DNA of 15,621 bases from a bacterium (GCA_019424865.1 JAHYYS010000059.1:1-15621), one strand, 5' to 3'; positions 5,679-13,666 are shown, counted from the first letter of the stretch. Numbers and translations: made by a program. The notes: generated by a model from the sequence alone, not told the origin.

Positions 5679-7076
5679 ATGGTATTTTCCACCCCTTATT
5701 TTCTGTTTTTATACCTGCCGGCAGTTCTGCTTTTGTACTATGTCTCCCCCTTTCGATTCCGCAACCTGATCCTGCTGGTCTTCAACCTGCTGTTCTACGG
5801 CTGGGGAGAGCCGGTGTATATCCTGCTGATGATCTTCACCATTGTGCTGGATTACTTCGCCGGCATCATTGTCTACCGGTGCAAGGAGAAGGGGAACGAC
5901 AGGGGGGCCCGGTGGGCAGTGGGGATCTCTTTGTTCCTGAACCTGGCTATCCTGTTCTTTTTCAAGTACTGGGATCTGGTCGCCACCACCTTCCAGCACT
6001 TCGGAATCCCCATGCCGGTGCTGAATCTGACGCTTCCCATCGGCATTTCCTTCTACACCTTCCAGACCATGACCTATCCGGTGGACATCTATCGGGGGGA
6101 CGCGGATCTGCCCAAGAATCTGGTGAACTTCGGCACCTTCGTCACCTTGTTCCCCCAGCTCATCGCCGGCCCCATCATCAAATATAAGGAGCTGGCCGAC
6201 CAGATGGCCTTCCGTACCCACTCCCCGGAGCAGTTTGCCGCCGGCGTGCAGATGTTTACCATCGGCCTGGCCAAAAAGGTGCTGCTGGCCAACAACATCG
6301 GCCAGCTGTGGGACGTATATTTGAACACCCCGGGGACGGAGCTGACCACCCTGGGGGCCTGGCTGGGTATTCTGGCCTTCTCCTTACAGCTCTACTTCGA
6401 TTTCTCCGGCTATTCCGATATGGCGGTGGGCATGGGGCACATGATGGGCTTCAAATTCCTTGCCAACTTTAACTACCCCTATCTGGCCAAGTCGGCCACT
6501 GAGTTCTGGCGGCGGTGGCACATCTCTTTGGGCAGCTGGTTTCGGGAATACCTGTATATTCCTTTGGGCGGCAACCGGGTAAAGCCCGCACGGCTGGTGT
6601 TCAACCTGTTTGTGGTGTGGGCCTGCACCGGTTTGTGGCATGGGGCCAGCTGGAACTTTTTGCTGTGGGGTCTGTATTTCTTTGCTATTATTGTTCTGGA
6701 GCGGTTCTTCCTGTCCGCAGTATTGAAAAAGCTCCCCGGCTGGGTGGGCCATGTGTACGGGCTGTTCATCGTCCTGGTGAGCTGGGCCCTGTTCGCCGTG
6801 GAGGACTTCACCGCCATGGGGCTCTATCTCAAGGCCATGTTCGGCATGGGCGCGGGTCTGATGGACTCTGACTTCCTGTACTATCTGCACAGCTATCTGC
6901 CCATCCTGATTGTCGCCGTCCTGGCTGCCACCCCTTTGGCCGCCACGCTGTGGAAAAAGTGTTCCCTCCGGGTTCGGCAGGCGGCCCTTCCCGTGCTGTT
7001 TATGGCCGGGCTGGTGCTGGCCACCGCCTATCTGGTGGACGGAACCTACAACCCCTTCCTCTATTTCCGATTTTAA
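5679..7076 (+). CDS. MBOAT-family O-acyltransferase, AlgI-like
   Basis: A 465-residue polytopic membrane protein with about ten or more hydrophobic segments. Family motifs are clear: LPIGISFYTFQT (119-130), PQLIAGPIIKY (159-169), YFDFSGYSDMAVG (239-251), FWRRWHISLGSWFREYLYIPLGGNR (276-300) and TGLWHGASWNFLLWG (317-331). H321 matches the invariant MBOAT histidine that is essential in AlgI (His322 of Pseudomonas aeruginosa). Proteins of this type move an acyl group, usually acetyl, from the cytosol through the membrane to an extracytoplasmic acceptor system. The DHHW gene follows after 12 nt and starts at a ribosome site overlapping this stop codon, so the two are translated as a pair. AAGGAGG lies 6 nt before the ATG. 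The acceptor polymer is unknown; DltB is less likely because no dlt genes adjoin. Confidence 0.93.
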   Translation: MVFSTPYFLFLYLPAVLLLYYVSPFRFRNLILLVFNLLFYGWGEPVYILLMIFTIVLDYFAGIIVYRCKEKGNDRGARWAVGISLFLNLAILFFFKYWDLVATTFQHFGIPMPVLNLTLPIGISFYTFQTMTYPVDIYRGDADLPKNLVNFGTFVTLFPQLIAGPIIKYKELADQMAFRTHSPEQFAAGVQMFTIGLAKKVLLANNIGQLWDVYLNTPGTELTTLGAWLGILAFSLQLYFDFSGYSDMAVGMGHMMGFKFLANFNYPYLAKSATEFWRRWHISLGSWFREYLYIPLGGNRVKPARLVFNLFVVWACTGLWHGASWNFLLWGLYFFAIIVLERFFLSAVLKKLPGWVGHVYGLFIVLVSWALFAVEDFTAMGLYLKAMFGMGAGLMDSDFLYYLHSYLPILIVAVLAATPLAATLWKKCSLRVRQAALPVLFMAGLVLATAYLVDGTYNPFLYFRF

Positions 7077-7088
7077 GGAGGCACCAGC

Positions 7089-8213
7089 ATGAGCAGAAAA
7101 TATTCCATCTTCATCACGGTCCTCTTCTGCCTGTTCCTCTTCGGCTTTGGCATTGCCTTCCTGATTCTTCCGGACCGCTCCTTCTCTGAGCAGGAGAACC
7201 GCTATCTCACCCAGTTCAAAGCCCCCACGGTAGAGAGCGTCTTCGGGAAGAACGGCCAGTTCATGGCCGATTTTGAAAAATACGTCAACGACCAGTTCCC
7301 CCTGCGGGACGGCTGGATCGGCCTGAAGGCCTGGTCGGAGCGGCTCATCGGCAAGCAGGAGAACAACGGCGTCTACTTTGCCAAGGATCAGACCCTGATC
7401 AGCCGGGTAGATGACCCGGACATGGACAAGCTGACCACCGACATGGGCTGTGTGGATGCTCTGGCGGGCAGCGCAGGTGTGCCGGTTTATTTCGGACTGA
7501 TCCCCACGGCGGCGGCCGTCTGGGCGGACAAGCTGCCGGCCCATGCGCCCACCGCTGACGAGCTGTCCATTATTGACCAGCTGTACTTCTCCACCGGAGC
7601 TGCGACCATCGACATGGCCTCCCCGCTGCTGGCACACAAGGACAAGGATATCTACTATCGCACCGACCATCACTGGACCAGCCTGGGGGCCTATTACGGG
7701 GCCAACGCCATCCTGGAGGCCATGGGCATGGAGCCGCTGAACCTGGACGATTACCAGAAGACCACAGTGACTGAGGATTTCTACGGCACCCTGTACTCCT
7801 CCTCCGGGGTGCGGTGGCTGCCCCCCGACTCCATCGACACCTATATTCCCGGCGACGGCATCACCGTCGGCTATTACGATAACGGAAAGTGGACGGAGGG
7901 CCCCCTCTATGTGGACAGCTTCCTCCAGGTCAAGGACAAGTACTCCTACTTCCTGGGCGGGGTGCAGGGACTGCGGGTCATCCAGACCCAGAAGACCGAC
8001 GGACCCAAGGTGCTGATCATCCGGGACTCCTATACCGACTCCCTGGCCCCTTTCCTGACGGAGCGCTTCTCCGAGATCCACCTGTTCGACCTGCGGTATA
8101 ACGCCACCAGCGTCCGGGACTATATTGCCCAGAACGACATCGACTCGGTGGTGGTGCTGTACAGCTTTTCCAATTTTGCCACGGACAAGAACCTGTTTCT
8201 GCTGGGAAGGTGA
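7089..8213 (+). CDS. DHHW-family (AlgX/AlgJ-like) membrane-anchored O-acetylation protein
   Basis: A 374-residue protein with one N-terminal membrane anchor (about residues 6-27) and an extracytoplasmic SGNH-hydrolase-like domain. The family name motif DHHW is at 193-196 (YYRTDHHWTSLG), and a candidate nucleophile serine, S314, lies in LIIRDSYTDS. In AlgX and AlgJ the matching Asp-His and Ser form the catalytic set that moves acetyl groups onto the polymer. The early segment SEQENRYLTQF and the region around FEKYVNDQFPLRDGWIGLK are also typical. AAGGAGG overlaps the MBOAT stop codon, so translation is coupled. It is the last gene of the cluster; a strong terminator follows about 120 nt later. 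It most likely acts as the acyl receiver of the MBOAT protein on a surface glycan. The glycan itself is not encoded here. Confidence 0.9.
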   Translation: MSRKYSIFITVLFCLFLFGFGIAFLILPDRSFSEQENRYLTQFKAPTVESVFGKNGQFMADFEKYVNDQFPLRDGWIGLKAWSERLIGKQENNGVYFAKDQTLISRVDDPDMDKLTTDMGCVDALAGSAGVPVYFGLIPTAAAVWADKLPAHAPTADELSIIDQLYFSTGAATIDMASPLLAHKDKDIYYRTDHHWTSLGAYYGANAILEAMGMEPLNLDDYQKTTVTEDFYGTLYSSSGVRWLPPDSIDTYIPGDGITVGYYDNGKWTEGPLYVDSFLQVKDKYSYFLGGVQGLRVIQTQKTDGPKVLIIRDSYTDSLAPFLTERFSEIHLFDLRYNATSVRDYIAQNDIDSVVVLYSFSNFATDKNLFLLGR

Positions 8214-8268
8214 GATTCTGGCGGAAAATGCCCTCCAGGCAGCAGCGCAGGAAAAAGAATATGACCGC

Positions 8269-8293
8269 AAAAAAACAGCCGCCCGTCGGGCGG
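8269..8293 (-). terminator. Possible minus-strand terminator behind the DHHW gene
   Basis: CCGCCC (8279-8284) and GGGCGG (8288-8293) form a 6-bp stem with a 3-nt loop. Read on the minus strand it is followed, after 3 nt, by seven T (the A-run at 8269-8275). It would stop transcription entering the cluster from the right, although no minus-strand gene is seen there. Confidence 0.45.
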
Positions 8294-8330
8294 ACACAGA
8301 TAAAAAGTATTTTAGTTTAATATCGGCGGG

Positions 8331-8368
8331 CAACAGCATGGTGCTTTGGTACCATGCTGTTGTTTTTT
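8331..8368 (+). terminator. Strong intrinsic terminator of the lipoprotein-MBOAT-DHHW operon
   Basis: CAACAGCATGGT (8331-8342) and ACCATGCTGTTG (8351-8362) form a perfect 12-bp stem with an 8-nt loop, followed immediately by six T (8363-8368). This is a textbook intrinsic terminator. Confidence 0.92.
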
Positions 8369-8640
8369 GCTGTGCGCTGGGGGCCGGACAAGCCCTCCGA
8401 TAACAATGTGGAAAACGGCCTGGCACGCTCTGAGCTCCCTCTCACAATGGGAATGTCCGCGAACACAGCGGCACCTCCCCGAGCCGGCGCGCGTCCCCCG
8501 TACAAGTCTGGCATACCTGCGGGACAATCTCCTGCCGGAATTTGTAAGGGGGCGTATTTCCGGCCCCGACGCTTCGCCCCCACCTTCAATTTATAAATAT
8601 GTGCAAAATTTTTGCAAGTTCACAAAAATTTTATGCAAAC
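8369..8640. other. Gene-free stretch before the liv promoter
   Basis: No frame here has both a ribosome site and protein-like content; short frames on both strands look like chance openings in GC-rich DNA. A 7-bp inverted repeat GGGGGCG / CGCCCCC is present in the right part (about 8548-8578). From about 8588 the composition turns sharply AT-rich up to the promoter, as in an UP element. That part contains a 15-bp palindrome, TGCAAAATTTTTGCA (8602-8616), a candidate operator for an unknown regulator. Confidence 0.5.
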
Positions 8641-8669
8641 TTGACATTTCGCTATTACAGTGCTATGAT
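8641..8669 (+). promoter_or_regulatory. Strong sigma70-type promoter of the liv operon
   Basis: A perfect TTGACA (8641-8646) and TATGAT (8664-8669, preceded by TGC as an extended -10) are separated by 17 bp. AT-rich DNA lies directly upstream. The start would be near 8676, leaving a leader of about 125 nt before the binding-protein gene. Confidence 0.85.
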
Positions 8670-8675
8670 AAAGTG

Positions 8676-8801
8676 GAAAACGGGAAGTAAAGAGCGCAGA
8701 ATGAAAGGACAAAGTCGAGAGTCCCAGCACGTTGTCCCACAGAAGGCGGGGAGCCTCTCGGCCCGGTGGGGCAAACAAATGGTATAGAGGAGGATATGAT
8801 C
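8676..8801 (+). promoter_or_regulatory. Structured leader of the liv operon with interleaved pairings
   Basis: Two long pairings can be drawn: GTCGAGAG (8714-8721) with CTCTCGGC (8755-8762), and TTGTCCCAC (8732-8740) with GTGGGGCAA (8766-8774), each with a single G-U pair. They interleave, so they must form a pseudoknot or exclude each other. The second ends 12 nt before the GAGGAGG ribosome site (8787-8793). No T-box, SAM, THF or guanidine consensus was recognised. Function is inferred from structure only. Confidence 0.45.
8701..8787 (+). CDS. Possible 28-codon leader peptide ahead of the liv operon
   Basis: An ATG at 8701 opens a frame of 28 codons that runs through all four arms of the leader structure and stops at TAG (8785-8787), touching the ribosome site of the binding-protein gene. 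It holds an adjacent valine pair (HVVP) and a final valine before the stop. The only ribosome site is a weak AGAG 6 nt upstream. The frame may be open by chance; if translated, a ribosome on it would disturb the pairings and could couple to the downstream start. Confidence 0.25.
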   Translation: MKGQSRESQHVVPQKAGSLSARWGKQMV

Positions 8802-10025
8802 ATGAAAAAACTGCTCAGCACACTCTTAGCTCTCGCCATGGCAATGTCTCTTGCAGCCTGTGGAGGAGATACCTCCACACCCACCGGTTCCGGGTCGGGC
8901 GGCACCTCCCAGACCCAGAGTGAGGATCCCATCAAGATTGGCTTCTTCGCCCCGGTCTCCGCCGCCTCCGCCGCCGCAGATGGCCAGAGCGCTCAGCAGT
9001 CCGCCGAGCTGGCCGTCAAGCTGATCAACGAGGCCGGCGGCATCAACGGCCGCACGGTGGAGCTGGTGGATTATGACGACGCTCTGGACACGGCCGAAGC
9101 CGCCAACATCGCCGAGAAGCTGACCACCGCCGACGGCGTGGACGCTGTGGTCTCCGGTTCCTATTCCGGGCCCACAAAGGTGGCCGCTCCCATCTGCCAG
9201 GATGCCGGCATTGTGATGGTCTCCGCCTACGCTGTGCACCCTGACGTGGTGAACGCCGGCGAGTATGTCTTCTCCCAGTCCTTCCCCGGAGCTGTTCAGG
9301 CCACTGCCGCGGCCACCTTCGCCGTGGAGGACCTGGGGGCCCAGCGCATCGCCATCGTAGCGGTGGACCTGGACTTCGGCAAGGAGCAGTCCGCCTACTT
9401 CAAGGCCAAGGCCACTGAGCTGGGCGCCGAGATCGTCTCTGAGGACTACATCGCCATGTCCGACAACGATATGACCTCCGTGATCTCCAAGATCAAGAAT
9501 GAGAACGTGGACCTGATCTACATGCCCAACTACTATGCCCATGCCTCTGAGGTCTGCCGTCAGGTGGCCCTGCAGGGTCTGGACGTGGACATTCTGGGCT
9601 GCGAGGGCGCTGACTCCTGGCAGCTGCTGCAGACCGCCGGCGAGTACGCCGAGGGACTGTACATCACCACCAATATGGACCGCGACGACCCCAACGAGTC
9701 CACTCAGGCCTACATCGAGAACTACCGCGCCGAGTACAACATGGAGCCCGATATGGTGGGCGCCTCTGTATATGACGCCTTCGAGGTGCTGTTTGCCGCC
9801 ATGAAGGAAGTGGGCACCGACCCCGCCGCCATGCAGGAGTACATCGCAAACATGAAGGACTTCGACACCGTTACCGGTACCCTGATGTATTACACCAGTG
9901 CCGGTTCCGCCGTGAAGCCCGTCCAGATCCAGCAGGTGGGCGAGGACCTGCAGTTCCACAGCTACAGCGTCATCGACGACATCCAGATCATTGACGGCGA
10001 CAACATCCCCGTCGTCGAGTACTGA
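8802..10025 (+). CDS. livJ: Branched-chain amino acid-type ABC substrate-binding lipoprotein
   Basis: A 407-residue lipoprotein with signal MKK, a hydrophobic core and lipobox LAAC (C20), then a Gly/Ser/Thr linker and a two-lobe Peripla_BP_6 (Leu/Ile/Val-binding) fold. Typical segments are PIKIGFFAPVSAASA near the start of the mature domain, LAVKLINEAGGINGRTVELV, GVDAVVSGSYSGPTKVAAPI, RIAIVAVDLDFGKEQSAYF and VGASVYDAFEVLFAAMKEVG. It captures a small amphipathic ligand outside the cell and delivers it to LivH/LivM. The ATG at 8802 is chosen over two in-frame upstream ATGs because it starts the signal peptide and has GAGGAGG 8 nt upstream. It leads the operon and is followed by a stable hairpin, so it can be made in excess. 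Family members also bind other amino acids, urea or aromatic acids, so the ligand is uncertain. Confidence 0.92.
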   Translation: MKKLLSTLLALAMAMSLAACGGDTSTPTGSGSGGTSQTQSEDPIKIGFFAPVSAASAAADGQSAQQSAELAVKLINEAGGINGRTVELVDYDDALDTAEAANIAEKLTTADGVDAVVSGSYSGPTKVAAPICQDAGIVMVSAYAVHPDVVNAGEYVFSQSFPGAVQATAAATFAVEDLGAQRIAIVAVDLDFGKEQSAYFKAKATELGAEIVSEDYIAMSDNDMTSVISKIKNENVDLIYMPNYYAHASEVCRQVALQGLDVDILGCEGADSWQLLQTAGEYAEGLYITTNMDRDDPNESTQAYIENYRAEYNMEPDMVGASVYDAFEVLFAAMKEVGTDPAAMQEYIANMKDFDTVTGTLMYYTSAGSAVKPVQIQQVGEDLQFHSYSVIDDIQIIDGDNIPVVEY

Positions 10026-10059
10026 TCCCCTGGGGAGAGCCCCTCTTTCCGGCGTCAAC

Positions 10060-10096
10060 AAGGGGGCGGAGGCAGCCACAGCGCCTCCGCCCCCTT
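10060..10096 (+). other. Stable hairpin between the binding-protein gene and livH
   Basis: AAGGGGGCGGAGGC (10060-10073) and GCCTCCGCCCCCTT (10083-10096) form a perfect 14-bp GC-rich stem with a 9-nt loop, followed by only CTTT. This fits a leaky terminator or an mRNA 3'-protecting hairpin, as found after binding-protein genes in many ABC operons. Confidence 0.75.
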
Positions 10097-10134
10097 CTTT
10101 AGCCGATCCTTTATCTCGGAGGGAGAAGTGAACC

Positions 10135-11010
10135 ATGTTTTTACAGCTTGTCATTAACAGCCTGGCGATCGGCAGCCTCTACGCCCTGACGGCTATGGGG
10201 GCGACGCTGATCTACGGCATTCTGGGCATTCTGGATATCGCCAACGCCGGCGCGTATCTGATCGGTGCCTATATCGGTTATTATATCTATATCTCCACCG
10301 GGCAGCTGGTGCTGGCCTTCCTGGGGGCTATGCTTGCGGTGGGGCTTCTGGGCGTGGTGCTGCACCGCACGGTGTACGGCCCTATCCTGGCCAAGCCCCG
10401 AATGCTCTCCATCATCCCGCTGGTGGCGGCGGTCGGCCTGTTTACCATGTGCAACGATGCGGTGCGCCTGCTGTGCGGGGCAGGCACCAAGGCCTATAAC
10501 TTCCGCTTCCCTGTAGACGTGATCCAAGTGGGGAGCGTCACCATTCAGACCACCTGGCTGCTGATCTTCGCCCTGACGGCCGTGCTGCTGGCGGTGCTGT
10601 GGGTGGTCCTGAACAAAACCAAAATGGGCCTGGCCTGGAGGGCCACTGCCGAGGACCCGGACATCGCCCGGGCCTGCGGCGTGAACACCAACTCTGCCAT
10701 GGCGCTGTCCTATGTGCTTGGCTATGGCTTTGCCGCAGCTGCCGGCATCATGACCGGCATCCTGTACAACTCCATCACCCCCGCCTTGGGCGAGGTGCCC
10801 TCCTACAAGATGCTGGCCATCATTGTGCTGGGCGGCCTGGGCAACCCCCTTGGGACTGTGGTGGCCGGCCTGCTGATTGGCTTTGCCGAGGTCATGCTCT
10901 CCACTTACACTGTCCTGCCCATTCCCAAGGATGCGGTGGCCTTCGTGGTGCTTATTATCGTCCTGCTGATCAAGCCCTCCGGCCTGTTCGGCCAGCGCAA
11001 TAAGGTATAA
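10135..11010 (+). CDS. livH: Branched-chain amino acid-type ABC permease LivH
   Basis: A 291-residue integral membrane protein with about eight hydrophobic helices, one of the two membrane subunits of the importer. Hallmarks are the N-terminal INSLAIGSLYALTAMGATLIYGILGILDIANAG, the cytoplasmic coupling region KTKMGLAWRATAEDPDIARACGVNT, and the end KPSGLFGQ shared by LivH proteins. GGAGGG lies 11 nt before the ATG. livM starts 14 nt after the stop. It works with LivM, the LivG/LivF ATPases and the upstream binding lipoprotein. Confidence 0.94.
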   Translation: MFLQLVINSLAIGSLYALTAMGATLIYGILGILDIANAGAYLIGAYIGYYIYISTGQLVLAFLGAMLAVGLLGVVLHRTVYGPILAKPRMLSIIPLVAAVGLFTMCNDAVRLLCGAGTKAYNFRFPVDVIQVGSVTIQTTWLLIFALTAVLLAVLWVVLNKTKMGLAWRATAEDPDIARACGVNTNSAMALSYVLGYGFAAAAGIMTGILYNSITPALGEVPSYKMLAIIVLGGLGNPLGTVVAGLLIGFAEVMLSTYTVLPIPKDAVAFVVLIIVLLIKPSGLFGQRNKV

Positions 11011-11024
11011 GGGGGTACGATGAC

Positions 11025-11936
11025 GTGAGTGCGTATTTCTTTTCTATTGGGGCGACGGCGGCGGTCTTCGTCCTGCTGGCCCTCTCTCTGAACATCATCA
11101 CCGGCTATGCCGGTCAGGCCATGATGGGGCAGGCTGCCTTCTTCGGCATCGGCGCCTATACCGCCGCTATCCTGACTCAGACCTACCATATGAATTTCTG
11201 GCTGTCCCTCGTCCTGGGCATGCTGTTCACTGGCCTGTGCGGGGCGGTGCTGGGTCTGATCTCCCTGCGGCTGCAGGCCGATTTTCTGGCTATCACCACC
11301 ATCGGCATTAACTTCGTTATGGTGGCTTTGTTCAACAATATGTCCATTACCGGCGGATCCCTGGGCCTGACCATCAGCAAGCCCACCCTGTTCGGCGAGA
11401 GGATGGGCAATCAGGAGTTCTTTCTCTTGACTTTGATTGTCATCGTCATTGTGTGCCTGCTTATCGTGAAGATGCGCCGGTCCTGGTTCGGAATGGCGCT
11501 GGCATCTATCAACAATGACGCTGCCGCCGCCCGCTCCTTCGGCATCGATGTGAGCCGGTACCAGATCCTCACGTTTATTATCGGCACCGCCATAGCCGGC
11601 CTGGCAGGAGGAATCTATGCCCACCGGATGGGCTACATCGCCTCCTCCGATTTCGCGTTTACAGTCTCCATCCAGATCCTGTCTATGGTGGTCATCGGCG
11701 GCATCGGCACTATCCGCGGCCCCATACTGGGCGCTCTTCTCCTCAGCGTTCTGCCCGAGGCACTGCGCTTTGTATCTGATTTTGTGTCCGACTACCGCTC
11801 CCTGGTCTATGGCGGCCTTCTGGTCCTCATGGTGCGGTTTATGCCCGGCGGTCTGTTCGGCAGCAGCAGTCCCATCGTCCGGGGCACCCTGTGGGCAGTC
11901 CGAAAAGTCACGGGGAAAGGAGGCGCTGCGGTATGA
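11025..11936 (+). CDS. livM: Branched-chain amino acid-type ABC permease LivM
   Basis: A 303-residue membrane subunit, the LivH partner, with the LivM landmarks LSLNIITGYAGQAMMGQAAFFGIGAYTAA near the N terminus, the coupling loop RRSWFGMALASINNDAAAARSFGIDVSRYQ, and VVIGGIGTIRGPILGA followed by MPGGLFG near the end. The start is a GTG at 11025, chosen because AAGGGGG lies 9 nt upstream and the ATG five bases earlier is in another frame and stops after two codons. The stop TGA overlaps the livG ATG by four bases, so translation is coupled. It lacks the long N-terminal extension of enterobacterial LivM, as is usual in Firmicutes. Confidence 0.94.
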   Translation: MSAYFFSIGATAAVFVLLALSLNIITGYAGQAMMGQAAFFGIGAYTAAILTQTYHMNFWLSLVLGMLFTGLCGAVLGLISLRLQADFLAITTIGINFVMVALFNNMSITGGSLGLTISKPTLFGERMGNQEFFLLTLIVIVIVCLLIVKMRRSWFGMALASINNDAAAARSFGIDVSRYQILTFIIGTAIAGLAGGIYAHRMGYIASSDFAFTVSIQILSMVVIGGIGTIRGPILGALLLSVLPEALRFVSDFVSDYRSLVYGGLLVLMVRFMPGGLFGSSSPIVRGTLWAVRKVTGKGGAAV

Positions 11937-12687
11937 ACGAGCTGATGCGCGTGGAAAACCTGAAAATGTACTTCGGCGGACTGAAGGCCATTGACGGCCT
12001 GGATCTGGTAATCAACGAGGGGGAGACGCTGGGGATCATTGGCCCAAACGGGGCAGGCAAAACCACCTTGTTCAATGCCATCTGCGGCGTGTACAAGCCC
12101 ACCGGGGGGAAGGTCATCTTCAAGGGCCAGGAGGTCCAGGGCCAGCCCGCCTATGTGATGGCCCGGAAGGGCATCGCCCGCACCTTCCAAATCTCCAAGC
12201 CCCTGGCCGACCTGACTATCCTGGACAATGTAGTGGCCGCTGCCGGCGTCCATGAGTACACCGGGATGCGATCCTATTTTCGCAAGAGCCACACCCCGGA
12301 GGTCATTGCCAAGGCCGAGGCGGTGCTGGAGGAGACCGGCCTGACCGAGATGCGCAACAAAAAAGCCAGCGACGTCTCCCTGGGCTATCTGCGCCGGCTG
12401 GAGATCGCCCGGGTGCTGGTCACCGACCCGGAGCTGATCATGCTGGACGAGCCCTGCGCCGGTCTGTCCAACTTTGCCATCAACGAGGTGACCGAGTTGA
12501 TCCTTAAACTGAAGGAGCGCAAAAAGAGCATTGTGCTTATCGAGCACAATCTTCCCATCACCATGAAGGTGTGCGACCGAATTATGGTGCTCAGCTACGG
12601 CAAAAAGATCGCGGAGGGCCCCCCTGAGGCCGTCAAGCACGACAAGCAGGTCATCGAGGCCTATCTGGGAGAGGAGGATGAGGTATA

Positions 12688-12688
<1 letters not shown>
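11933..12688 (+). CDS. livG: Branched-chain amino acid-type ABC ATPase LivG
   Basis: A 251-residue cytoplasmic ATPase subunit. It has Walker A GPNGAGKT (37-44), the Q-loop glutamine in RTFQ (Q86), Walker B LIMLDEP (168-174) with catalytic E173, and the H-loop histidine H205 in IEHN. The ABC signature is unusual: where most LivG proteins have LSYGQ or similar, this one reads VSLGY (148-152), followed by the standard RRLEIAR. Serine and glycine are kept, so activity is expected. The ATG overlaps the livM stop; AAAGGAGG lies 9 nt upstream within livM. Two longer in-frame starts lie inside livM without ribosome sites. The stop TAA overlaps the livF ATG by one base. Confidence 0.94.
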
Positions 12689-13392
<704 letters not shown>

Positions 13393-13412
13393 CAGTTTCA
13401 AGGTAATAAGAT

Positions 13413-13666
13413 GGGAGGGAATGCAGCATGCATTCCCTCCCCAGCGTGGCAAAAAGGCCCTCCTGCAAGGAGTTCCGCCGTCCGCAGACGGCGGAATAAA
13501 ATGAAATCCAGTCATTTCCAAGGACATGTGCCTGGGAAATGACACCTCTCACGAAATTTTGGGCGACAATTTCCCAAGAAATCGAGCCTGAAATTTCGTG
13601 CGGCCTACTCGAAAAAGTGGCTTGTCAATTTCTATCAATTGACAAGCCACTTTTTCGACAGTCTCT
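13413..13666. repeat. Hairpin repeat element, unit A
   Basis: A run of five inverted repeats with almost no sequence between them. They are: 13-bp arms GGGAGGGAATGCA / TGCATTCCCTCCC (13413-13441, loop GCA); 10-bp TTCCGCCGTC / GACGGCGGAA (13473-13496, loop CGCA); 9-bp GTCATTTCC / GGAAATGAC (13511-13543); 10-bp CACGAAATTT / AAATTTCGTG (13550-13600); and a 22-bp stem (13609-13658). No coding frame with a ribosome site is present. The order of parts recurs in the unit that follows and in the fragment at 2887-2954, which marks it as a mobile or dispersed intergenic element rather than a local structure. Confidence 0.75.
13609..13658. terminator. Bidirectional intrinsic terminator with a perfect 22-bp stem
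   Basis: Bases 13609-13630 and 13637-13658 are perfect reverse complements around a 6-nt loop TCTATC. The stem begins TCGAAAAAGTGGC and ends GCCACTTTTTCGA, so a T5 tract lies in the descending arm on both strands. It would end livF transcription from the left and DUF3783 transcription from the right. It is embedded in repeat unit A. Confidence 0.75.

Noticed and set aside
6384..8426. Long minus-strand open frame (680 codons) opposite the MBOAT and DHHW genes
   Set aside because: Shadow frame; it crosses two well-recognised genes and the strong terminator at 8331-8368 and shows no protein family features.
8317..8690. Short overlapping frames on both strands before the liv promoter
   Set aside because: They include the terminator or promoter bases and have no ribosome site; judged chance openings, though a decayed repeat cannot be excluded.
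8676..8801. T-box or other known riboswitch in the liv leader
   Set aside because: No T-box GGUGG-type bulge sequence or intrinsic terminator, and no recognised SAM, THF, guanidine or cobalamin core; kept only as an unclassified structured leader.
8826..10154. Minus-strand open frame (442 codons) opposite the binding-protein gene
   Set aside because: Gly/Val/His-rich shadow of a clearly recognised lipoprotein gene; no start signal.
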